Shown one piece after another: positions 1-5,299 of a DNA stretch of 5,299 bases. The notes below the pieces were generated by a model, which ran no database searches, had not been told where the DNA came from, and was given only the letters and a program-made list of their open reading frames with translations. Each line of letters begins with the position of its first letter. Within the stretch, counting starts at the first letter, position 1. Source of the stretch: Chloroflexota bacterium (GTDB lineage: Bacteria; Chloroflexota; Dehalococcoidia; DSTF01; RBG-16-68-14); the NCBI GenBank assembly GCA_022561355.1, contig JADFRJ010000174.1, positions 1 to 5,299 of the forward strand. The letters run 5' to 3'. A program made the translations under genes and the position numbers.

Positions 1-668
1 ACGACGGTCGGCAGGCGAGCGTTGTAGCGATGGTTGATGAGTTGGAACAGCTTCTCCTCGGCCCAAGGCGTCGCGCTCTGCGTACCCAGGTCGTCAAGGA
101 CGAGCACGGGCGCGGTGCGCACCTGCTCGAAGAGCTGGTCATAGCTCACCTCGGCGTCCGGCCGGTAGGCGGCGCGCAGATGGTCGAGCAGGTCCGGCAC
201 GACGACGAACAGCGCCGGCGTCCCCAGCTCCAAGCAGCGATTGGTGATGGCGGCGGCGATGTGCGTCTTGCCGCAGCCGGACGCGCCGACGAGCACGAGC
301 CAGCCCTGCGGGTCTTTTGCGAACGCCTGCGCGTCCTCCACGCAGCGCTGGAAGTGCGCCTGGTCGCGCGGGTCAGAGCTGCGTCCGCGGGAGATCAGAT
401 TATCGAACGTCAGGCGCGTGAGGGGACCGATGTTGCTGTAGTGCTGCAGCCGGGCCGTTCGCTCCTGCTGAGTCTCGCTCTCGATGCAGCGGCACTGGAC
501 AGGCTTGCCAAAGTTCGGATCCTTGATCGGCAAGTCGAGGCGGACGAAGCCCGCGCCGCCGCACTCCTGGCAAACGTCCGGGTCCAGTTCGACAGGCGGC
601 GGCTCAACCTGCTTCGCGAATTCAGGTGGAACGCGGGATTGCTGCAGCAGTTCGCTCAGGCGCGCCAT
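1..668 (-). CDS. dnaI: DnaC/DnaI-family helicase-loader ATPase, partial (3' end outside window)
   Basis: This is probably the AAA+ protein that loads the replicative helicase DnaB onto DNA at the origin or during restart. The reading frame starts at ATG 668 and stays open to the left edge, giving 222 residues; family members are usually about 250-310, so the C-terminal part is missing. An N-terminal Cys cluster (C33-x2-C36 and C59-x-C61) looks like the zinc-binding domain of DnaI-type loaders. The AAA+ core follows: Walker A GASGCGKT at 128-135 with K134/T135, and Walker B VLVLDDLG at 188-195 with D192/D193. The visible end, LINHRYNARLPTV, is typical of the segment before sensor 1. The start is 13 nt after the dnaB stop, with a weak GGAAAG ribosome binding site, so it is very likely cotranscribed and perhaps translationally coupled with dnaB. 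The closest alternatives are IstB-like or DnaC paralogues, but the position beside dnaB favours a loader. Confidence 0.87.
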   Translation of the reverse strand, partial: MARLSELLQQSRVPPEFAKQVEPPPVELDPDVCQECGGAGFVRLDLPIKDPNFGKPVQCRCIESETQQERTARLQHYSNIGPLTRLTFDNLISRGRSSDPRDQAHFQRCVEDAQAFAKDPQGWLVLVGASGCGKTHIAAAITNRCLELGTPALFVVVPDLLDHLRAAYRPDAEVSYDQLFEQVRTAPVLVLDDLGTQSATPWAEEKLFQLINHRYNARLPTV

Positions 669-681
669 CTACTTTCCAGCC

Positions 682-2064
682 CTACTCATAAACGGGCTCT
701 GGCTGCCGCGTAGCCAAGTCCTCGAATCGCGTGATGTCCTTCCGGAAGCGAAGGCTCACCGTGCCCGTAGGCCCGTTGCGGTGCTTGGCGATGATGATCT
801 GCGCGATGCCCTCCGGATAGTGCTCATTCGGATGGATGCGCTGCCACTCGTCCTCTGTTACGTACATCTCCTCGCGATAGATGAAGGCGACGACGTCCGC
901 GTCCTGCTCGATGCTGCCGCTATCGCGGAGGTCGCTCAGCATCGGCACATGCGGCGTACGCTGCTCCGGCGCGCGCGAGAGCTGCGAGCAGGCGATGACG
1001 GCGACATCCAGCTCTCGAGCCAAGCCCTTGAGCGCACGTGAAATTTCGCTGACTTCGGCGACACGATTATCGCTGCGGTAGCTACTGCCGTGGATCAGCT
1101 GCAGATAGTCAACGATGACCATGTCTAGGGCCCGTTCGCGATGCAGCCTGTGCGCCTTCGCGCGGATCTCCGCGACGCTCTGGACAGCCGTGTCATCGAT
1201 GAAGATTTCGGTTTCTGCCAGCACGCCCATCGCGTGAAGCATCTTTTGCTCTTCGGCTTCGGTATGCTCGCCTAGACGCAATCGCGTAGAGTCAAGGCCG
1301 GACTCACTGGCAAGCATGCGCTGGGCCAGTTGACTAGCCGCCATCTCCAGACTGAATATCGCGACGCGCGCGCCCTGTCCGACGGCAGCGTTGCGGGCGA
1401 TATTTATCGCGAGGCTCGTCTTGCCCATGCTAGGGCGTGCCGCGATGATCACAAGGTCGGACCGTTTCAGACCGCCTAGGATCACGTCGAGATCGACGAA
1501 GCCCGTCCGCATCTGAGTCAGGACGCCCGACTCCGGCGCATCAATTCCTGGCGTTTCCAGGTACTCTTGTAGCAGGTGGCGGATGTGTTCGAAATCACCG
1601 TGCGTGTCGCTGGTATGCAGCGACATGATGAGGTCCTGAGCGCGGTCCAGAATGGCATCCAGCTTCGGACCACCCTCATACGCCATATCCTTGATCTGCT
1701 CCGTGATCCCGATCAGGTTGCGGTAGATCGAGTCGCGTCGAACGAGGCGGGCGTAGTGCTCGACGCCGATGGGTGTGGGAAGCTCAGCGACGATCCTCGA
1801 GAGAAAGGCCGGGCCACCGACATCTTCCAGCCGATCCTTGCGTCCAAGCTCGTGCGCGACGGTGACTTGGTTGATGGCGACGCCCCCGTCCGCCAGATCA
1901 AGGCATGCTTCGTACACGAAGCGGTTCGTGTCCTTAAAGAAGTCCGGAGGTTCTAGCTCAGGCTGTACCTTGAAGATCGCGTCATCATCGACAAGAATCG
2001 AAGCCAGAAGCGCTTCCTCTGCGTCGACATCTGAGGGAACGACCCGTATCTTGGCTGTGACCAT
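682..2064 (-). CDS. dnaB: Replicative DNA helicase DnaB
   Basis: This is the hexameric 5'-3' helicase that unwinds DNA at the replication fork and recruits primase. The 460 residues match the family's usual length, and no intein interrupts the ATPase motifs. The N-terminal domain (about 10-110) has the typical start DVDAEEALLASIL and the segment FLSRIVAELPTP. A linker follows, then the RecA-like domain from about 180. Its motifs are Walker A ARPSMGKT at 209-216 (K215, T216), FSLEM at 237-241, Walker B VIVDYLQL at 316-323 (D319), ACSQLSR at 358-364 (Q361), SDLRDSGSIEQDAD at 377-390, and KHRNGPTG at 427-434, which contains the probable arginine finger R429. The ATG at 2064 is preceded by GGAGG at a 9-nt spacing, and the ATG at 2080 is out of frame, so the start is well supported. 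hicB lies 77 bp upstream and the loader gene 13 nt downstream. Confidence 0.97.
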   Translation of the reverse strand: MVTAKIRVVPSDVDAEEALLASILVDDDAIFKVQPELEPPDFFKDTNRFVYEACLDLADGGVAINQVTVAHELGRKDRLEDVGGPAFLSRIVAELPTPIGVEHYARLVRRDSIYRNLIGITEQIKDMAYEGGPKLDAILDRAQDLIMSLHTSDTHGDFEHIRHLLQEYLETPGIDAPESGVLTQMRTGFVDLDVILGGLKRSDLVIIAARPSMGKTSLAINIARNAAVGQGARVAIFSLEMAASQLAQRMLASESGLDSTRLRLGEHTEAEEQKMLHAMGVLAETEIFIDDTAVQSVAEIRAKAHRLHRERALDMVIVDYLQLIHGSSYRSDNRVAEVSEISRALKGLARELDVAVIACSQLSRAPEQRTPHVPMLSDLRDSGSIEQDADVVAFIYREEMYVTEDEWQRIHPNEHYPEGIAQIIIAKHRNGPTGTVSLRFRKDITRFEDLATRQPEPVYE

Positions 2065-2073
2065 GCGGCCCGG

Positions 2074-2078
2074 CCTCC
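2074..2078 (-). promoter_or_regulatory. Ribosome binding site of dnaB
   Basis: A perfect GGAGG on the minus strand lies 9 nt ahead of ATG 2064. It settles the dnaB start and lets dnaB be translated independently of hicB, whose stop is at 2142. I see no convincing sigma70-type promoter in the 77-bp hicB-dnaB gap, so dnaB is probably read from transcripts starting upstream. Confidence 0.75.
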
Positions 2079-2141
2079 ATGCGCTCTCTGCAGCTGATTG
2101 AAGCGCTTGGCCCTTCCCGGCCGGCGCGCGTTACGTTGGCT

Positions 2142-2354
2142 TTAAGCGGACACTTCCACTATCTGTACCCGCGCTGATGGTCTTGGTACGGGCTGCTTCT
2201 CGCGACGCAGCTCCTCAACATGAATGGAGATCGCTTCGCGGATCCGGTGCTCGACGACCTTCCGGCTGCTTCCGGTAGCGACACAGCCGGGAAGATCCGG
2301 CACGTACGCGGAGTAGTTGTTCGATGTTTTCTCGAATACGACAGCGTACTTCAT
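2142..2354 (-). CDS. hicB: HicB-family antitoxin, short form
   Basis: This is the probable antitoxin of a type II hicAB module, expected to bind and block the HicA ribonuclease. From ATG 2354 it encodes 70 residues that start MKYAVVFEKTSNNYSAYVPD and contain the family signature YSAYVPDLPGCVATG at 14-28. A helix (about 31-52) and a C-terminal strand (QIVEVSA) complete the small partial RNase-H-like fold seen in HicB proteins. The frame is also open upstream to 2402, but the family N-terminus begins at MKY, and this ATG overlaps the hicA stop as ATGA, so I chose it. The ribosome binding site is not ideally placed (GAGG about 14 nt upstream), which fits coupling to hicA translation. The protein ends after the core domain and lacks the C-terminal helix-turn-helix or ribbon-helix-helix domain of longer HicB proteins, so autoregulation by DNA binding is doubtful. 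Confidence 0.88.
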   Translation of the reverse strand: MKYAVVFEKTSNNYSAYVPDLPGCVATGSSRKVVEHRIREAISIHVEELRREKQPVPRPSARVQIVEVSA

Positions 2355-2533
2355 TCGTGTTCGCTTTCCTCGAGGCCAGCCTGCTTGAGGATGCTGCCCC
2401 AAGTACCCGGTGCGAGATCATGAGACGGCCTGCCCGCGATTGTCACGAGGCCGGGTTGCTCCGGATGTTTGAATTGTTGATGGCTACCTCTTGTTCGCAC
2501 CAAGACCCATCCGTGACTCCGCAGCAAGCTCAC
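2351..2533 (-). CDS. hicA: HicA-family toxin (mRNA interferase); start uncertain
   Basis: This is a probable translation-dependent or direct mRNA endonuclease toxin with the small dsRNA-binding-like HicA fold. Taken from GTG 2533 it has 60 residues. The core is SHGWVLVRTRGSHQQFKHPE, in which the GSH motif holds the conserved catalytic histidine (H18 in this numbering). It is followed by VTIAGRPSHDLAPGT (30-44) and the typical C-terminal helix GSILKQAGLE (46-55). The stop overlaps the hicB start by 4 nt (ATGA), the classic hicA-hicB arrangement. The GTG start has no clear ribosome binding site and leaves the first helix short. In-frame codons just upstream encode LPKVRDA, which resembles the usual HicA N-terminus, so translation may begin at CTG 2554 (67 residues) inside the end of rplI. 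The catalytic residue is intact and I see no sign of decay. Confidence 0.88.
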   Translation of the reverse strand: MSLLRSHGWVLVRTRGSHQQFKHPEQPGLVTIAGRPSHDLAPGTWGSILKQAGLEESEHE

Positions 2534-2546
2534 GGCATCTCGTACT

Positions 2547-3221
2547 TTAGGCAGTCGCAGACTCCTCGTCTGCTGCCTCTACTTCATCGGAGGACTCGGT
2601 GTCTCCATCTGTGTCCTCAGGGGACTCTTCCTCCAACTCTGCCTTGGGCTCCTCTGATGCTTCCTCAGCGTCGTCCGTACTCGACTCGTCAGCGTCAGGA
2701 TCGGCTTCCGCCGTCTCGTCGCCGGACGCGTCAGCGTCCGGATCGATCGGGATGTCGTCCTCTTCGAGGTCCTCCGGGACCACTTCGACTTCGATCGCGG
2801 CCTCGACGTTCCGCGTAAGCCGAAGGCGGATAGGCTGTACGCCAATTTCTTTGATCGCTTCCGGCAGCAGCACCTTGCGGTGGTCGAATTCGGCGTCTTC
2901 GCCGAGCAGCTTCGCGACCTCTTCGGCGATGTGGACGCTCGTGATGGAGCCGTAGAGCTTGCCCTGTTCCCCAACCCGGGCGATCATCGTGATCTTCTGG
3001 CCCTCCAGCCGTTCCGCGATGGCCGAAGCGTCTTTGTCCAGCGCTTCCTGCTTGCGCGCTTCGCGCACGGCGCCGGCCCGCGCTCGCTCCAGATGTGGCT
3101 CCTTGGCAGGAGCGGCTAGACCGCGCGGCAGTAGGTAGTTACGCGCGAAGCCGTTTTTGACTTCTTTCACGTCGCCGACGACGGCAGTGCCTTCGACGGT
3201 CTCTAAAAATACGACTTTCAT
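2547..3221 (-). CDS. rplI: 50S ribosomal protein L9 with long acidic C-terminal tail
   Basis: L9 binds 23S rRNA in the large subunit and influences reading-frame maintenance and subunit spacing. The N-terminal rRNA-binding domain is clear: MKVVFLETVEG at 1-11 and the L9 signature VKNGFARNYLLPRGLAAPA at 21-39. A charged connecting helix spans about 40-74. The C-terminal domain (about 75-150) contains EGQKITMIARVGEQGKLYGS and the conserved strand and helix of L9. The usual family length is about 150; this protein has 224 residues because of an added tail from about 151 to 224 in which 36 of 74 residues are Asp or Glu and only one is basic. ATG 3221 is preceded by GAGGAG at an 8-nt spacing. The stop lies 13 nt before the hicA GTG, or inside hicA if CTG is its start. 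The gene heads the unit leading to dnaB. Confidence 0.95.
   Translation of the reverse strand: MKVVFLETVEGTAVVGDVKEVKNGFARNYLLPRGLAAPAKEPHLERARAGAVREARKQEALDKDASAIAERLEGQKITMIARVGEQGKLYGSITSVHIAEEVAKLLGEDAEFDHRKVLLPEAIKEIGVQPIRLRLTRNVEAAIEVEVVPEDLEEDDIPIDPDADASGDETAEADPDADESSTDDAEEASEEPKAELEEESPEDTDGDTESSDEVEAADEESATA
2687..2746 (-). repeat. Imperfect direct repeat inside the L9 acidic tail
   Basis: Two 18-nt copies, 2687-2704 and 2729-2746, agree at 16 of 18 positions and lie 42 nt (14 codons) apart. They encode DPDAD at L9 residues 160-164 and 174-178. The in-frame period suggests that the tail grew by an internal duplication or slippage event. Confidence 0.7.
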
Positions 3222-3229
3222 GTTGTGTT

Positions 3230-3235
3230 CTCCTC
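3230..3235 (-). promoter_or_regulatory. Ribosome binding site of rplI
   Basis: GAGGAG on the minus strand lies 8 nt before ATG 3221. This is a strong Shine-Dalgarno match, as expected for a highly expressed ribosomal protein, and it fixes the rplI start. Confidence 0.75.
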
Positions 3236-3268
3236 GTCGCGACGCCGAGGGCGAAGCGCTGGTATCTC

Positions 3269-3297
3269 AGGTTAGGCTGGGGCCGCTTTCAGGTCAA
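3269..3297 (-). promoter_or_regulatory. Candidate sigma70-type promoter for rplI-hicAB-dnaB-dnaI
   Basis: On the minus strand TTGACC (3297-3292) is followed after 17 nt by TAACCT (3274-3269). The -35 matches 5 of 6 consensus positions; the -10 matches only 3 of 6 but keeps the key TA....T pattern. Initiation would fall near 3262 and leave a leader of about 40 nt before ATG 3221. The 186-bp gap after purL is large for an operon interior, which supports a separate promoter here. It is a match by eye only. Confidence 0.45.
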
Positions 3298-3375
3298 TGG
3301 TTTTTGGCGTATGCCCAGCACGTTGACAGCCGTTATCTGTCCACATTGCGAGGTCTGCGAGACCCGATCACCCCT

Positions 3376-3407
3376 CAGAACGAATGTACGTTAGGGTCAG
3401 CGTTCTG
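3376..3407 (-). other. Inverted repeat directly after the purL stop
   Basis: CAGAACG and CGTTCTG form 7-bp arms (3376-3382 and 3401-3407) around an 18-nt loop, abutting the purL TGA at 3410-3408. There is no T-tract, so it is not a standard intrinsic terminator. It could be a weak 3'-end or stability hairpin, or chance. Two shorter inverted repeats lie in the same gap: GGTCT-GCG-AGACC at 3352-3364 and GACAG-N7-CTGTC at 3325-3341. Confidence 0.35.
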
Positions 3408-5299
3408 TCAAGCAGACTGGCCGAGGGCGCGCGGCAGGCCGGCTTCGTACTCGTCTCGCATCTCTGCGACAGCGACGTCCAGCGCGTCTCCCACCACCAG
3501 CCGGTCGCCGGAGACGGTACCGAGCTTGAAGATGGGTACTTCGTGCTCGGCCGCGAGCGCTTGCAGACTCGCAGCGTTTCGTGTCGATACGACGATGCGC
3601 GAAGGCGCCTCTCCGAAGAGCGCGGCGTCGAGCCGGCCCTCGATCGGGACTCCGGACGCATCGATACCTAGCCCGGTCGGGAAGCAGCACTCGGCGAGAG
3701 CGACCGCCAGGCCGCCGCGAGAGCAATCGTGCGCCGACTTGAGCAGGCCTGCGCGGCCGGCCTCCAAGCAGAGCTTCTGCAGCCGGACCTCCAGCTCGAG
3801 ATCGATGCGCGGCTGACCCGCGACGAGATCGTGAGCGGTCCGCAGGTACTCGCTGCCTGCCAACGCGGCAGCGTCACCGTACAGCCCGTCGACGCCCAGC
3901 AAGAAGACCTGATCTCCTTCAGCTTGGAACGCCATCGGCACGACTTGGTCCACGTTCTCCATGAGGCCCAACATGCCGACGACGGGCGTCGGGTAGATTG
4001 GCCGGGCGGTGCCGTCGCCGGTCGCAGTCTCGTTATAGAGCGAGACGTTGCCGCTGACGACCGGCGTACCGAGCGCCCTACAGGCGGCAGCCATACCGCG
4101 GATTGCCTGCTCGAGCTGGAAGTAGACCTCAAGCTTCTCCGGGTTGCCGAAGTTCAGGCAGTTGGTAATCGCGATCGGCTCGGCGCCCGCGCAGACGACG
4201 TTGCGGGCCGCCTCTGCAACGGCCATCGCTCCGCCGGCATACGGGTCCAGGTAGCACATGCGACCATCGCCGTCCGTGGCGAGCGCGATAGCGCGATCCG
4301 TGCCCTTGATGCGAATGACCGTGGCATCGCTGCCAGGCCCGATTACTGTATTGGTGAGGACCTGATGGTCGTACTGACGCCAGACCCAACGCTTCGACGC
4401 GATCTCCGGCTCGGCAAGCAGGCCGAGGAGCGCGGAGTTGGCATCGGTCACATCCGGCAGCGCCGCCATATCGTATGCGTTCAGATCGTCGAGCCAGGAG
4501 GGCTTGACGCCCTCGCGCACGTATTGCGGCGGGTCGGTAAGCAGCTCCACTGGTACGCGCGCGACAGCCGCGTCGCCCCCGGCAGACGCCGAGCTATCGC
4601 GGATCGTCGCGCGGCCATCGTCGGTCACGACGCCGATCACCACGCAGTGCAGCTCCCAGCGTTCGAACAGGTTGCGAACGTCATCTTCGTGTTCCGGCTT
4701 GACGATGACGAGCATGCGCTCTTGCGATTCGGAGAGCATGAGCTGGTACGGTGTCATGCCCTCTTCGCGTCGCGGCGCCGCGCCGACGTCGATATCGATA
4801 CCCACGCCGCCCTTGGCGGCACACTCCACGCTCGCGCTCGTCAGCCCCGCCGCGCCGAGGTCCTGCAGCCCGACGATCCAATCGCCGTGCTGCTCGGCCA
4901 ACTCTACGCAGGCCTCCATCAGCAGCTTCTCCATGAAGGGGTTGCCGACCTGCACGGCGGGACGGCGCTCCTCAGACTTGTCGTCCAGCTGCACGCTGGC
5001 GAAGGTCGCGCCATGGATGCCGTCCTTGCCGGTGTCCGCGCCGACGAGCATCAGGAGGTTGCCCGTCCCGGTCGCGATCGCCTTTTGCAGGTTGTCGATC
5101 CGAGCGAGGCCGACGCACATGGCGTTCACTAACGGATTGCCCGAGTACGACTCATCGAACGCCACTTCGCCCCCTACGGTGGGGACGCCGAGGCAGTTGC
5201 CGTAGCCGCCGATGCCTTCGACGACGCCGTTGAAGAGGTAGCGGTTGCGCGCTTCCGTCAGCGGCCCGAAGCGCAGCGAATCGAGGATGGCGATCGGGC
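3408..5299 (-). CDS. purL: Phosphoribosylformylglycinamidine synthase subunit PurL, partial (5' end outside window)
   Basis: PurL converts FGAR to FGAM with ATP and glutamine-derived ammonia in de novo purine synthesis. The frame is open to the right edge and gives 629 C-terminal residues; compared with about 740 for Bacillus PurL, roughly the first 100-120 are missing, including the N-terminal SEHC-type motif. Motifs in fragment numbering are PIAILDSLRFGPL at 1-13, GYGNCLGVPTVGGE at 31-44, GADTGKDGIHGATFAS at 86-101, QDLGAAGLTSA at 145-155, LSESQERM at 188-195, NCLNFGNPEK at 379-388, SGNVSLYNET at 415-424 and SAHDCSRGGLAVALAE at 521-536. These cover both halves of the duplicated AIRS-like fold. 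The protein ends in EYEAGLPRALGQSA with no glutaminase domain, so this is the small PurL, which needs separate PurQ and PurS. GTG 5165 is an internal valine codon, not the start. A 186-bp gap separates it from rplI. Confidence 0.97.
   Translation of the reverse strand, partial: PIAILDSLRFGPLTEARNRYLFNGVVEGIGGYGNCLGVPTVGGEVAFDESYSGNPLVNAMCVGLARIDNLQKAIATGTGNLLMLVGADTGKDGIHGATFASVQLDDKSEERRPAVQVGNPFMEKLLMEACVELAEQHGDWIVGLQDLGAAGLTSASVECAAKGGVGIDIDVGAAPRREEGMTPYQLMLSESQERMLVIVKPEHEDDVRNLFERWELHCVVIGVVTDDGRATIRDSSASAGGDAAVARVPVELLTDPPQYVREGVKPSWLDDLNAYDMAALPDVTDANSALLGLLAEPEIASKRWVWRQYDHQVLTNTVIGPGSDATVIRIKGTDRAIALATDGDGRMCYLDPYAGGAMAVAEAARNVVCAGAEPIAITNCLNFGNPEKLEVYFQLEQAIRGMAAACRALGTPVVSGNVSLYNETATGDGTARPIYPTPVVGMLGLMENVDQVVPMAFQAEGDQVFLLGVDGLYGDAAALAGSEYLRTAHDLVAGQPRIDLELEVRLQKLCLEAGRAGLLKSAHDCSRGGLAVALAECCFPTGLGIDASGVPIEGRLDAALFGEAPSRIVVSTRNAASLQALAAEHEVPIFKLGTVSGDRLVVGDALDVAVAEMRDEYEAGLPRALGQSA

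Noticed and set aside
30..713. A 227-codon open frame on the plus strand near the left edge
   Set aside because: It mirrors the loader ATPase, whose Walker A, Walker B and Cys motifs are unmistakable on the minus strand; the plus-strand product matches no known family.
2065..2141. GC-rich palindromic stretch (CCGGCCGG and GGCC repeats) after hicB as a terminator
   Set aside because: No stable stem followed by a T-tract is visible on the minus strand, and dnaB just downstream lacks an evident promoter of its own, so termination here is unlikely.
2355..2402. A 16-residue N-terminal extension of HicB
   Set aside because: The added residues (GQHPQAGWPRGKRTR) lie in the overlapping hicA sequence and do not resemble HicB, whereas MKYAVVFEK is the normal family start and sits at the 4-nt ATGA overlap.
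2599..2955. A Ser-rich plus-strand frame that looks like a low-complexity secreted protein
   Set aside because: It is the antisense reading of the Asp/Glu codons of the L9 acidic tail; the serine runs are a by-product of GAC/GAG-rich codons.
3301..3341. TTGACA on the plus strand at 3323-3328 as a divergent promoter
   Set aside because: No acceptable -10 box lies 16-18 nt downstream, and the plus strand has no gene for it to serve.
3729..5132. A 467-codon open frame on the plus strand opposite purL
   Set aside because: It lies entirely antisense to well-conserved purL motifs. Its composition (Arg, Asp, Ala, Val rich, no recognisable domain) is what the complementary frame of GC-rich coding sequence produces.

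Overview
The window is a GC-rich bacterial chromosomal segment in which every recognisable gene lies on the minus strand. In order of transcription (high to low coordinates) they are purL (5' end outside the window), rplI, a small hicA-hicB toxin-antitoxin pair, dnaB, and a DnaC/DnaI-type helicase-loader ATPase (3' end outside the window). DnaB followed directly by a DnaI-like loader, a stand-alone 'small' PurL and an L9 with a long acidic tail suggest a Chloroflexota-like or other deep-branching, Gram-positive-type lineage. This placement is an inference from gene content and was not tested by any search.

Region by region: 5299-3408 is the C-terminal 629 codons of purL (purine synthesis). 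3407-3222 is a 186-bp gap with a small inverted repeat just after the purL stop and a plausible sigma70-type promoter ahead of rplI. 3221-2547 is rplI, whose L9 core (about 150 residues) is followed by a 74-residue, strongly acidic tail carrying an internal 42-nt duplication. 2554/2533-2142 is hicA-hicB; the two genes overlap by 4 nt, and hicA sits directly against (or overlaps) the rplI stop. 2141-2065 is a 77-bp gap with a good ribosome binding site for dnaB. 2064-682 is a complete dnaB. 13 nt further on, the loader gene runs from 668 off the left edge.

The rplI-dnaB neighbourhood is a widely conserved translation/replication cluster. Two things stand out here: a toxin-antitoxin module placed inside it with almost no spacing, and the replicative helicase paired with its probable loader in one transcription unit. 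No CRISPR array, tRNA, rRNA, transposase or phage gene was seen. I do not see a wholly new system; the most interesting features are the hicAB insertion with its ambiguous hicA start and the acidic L9 tail.
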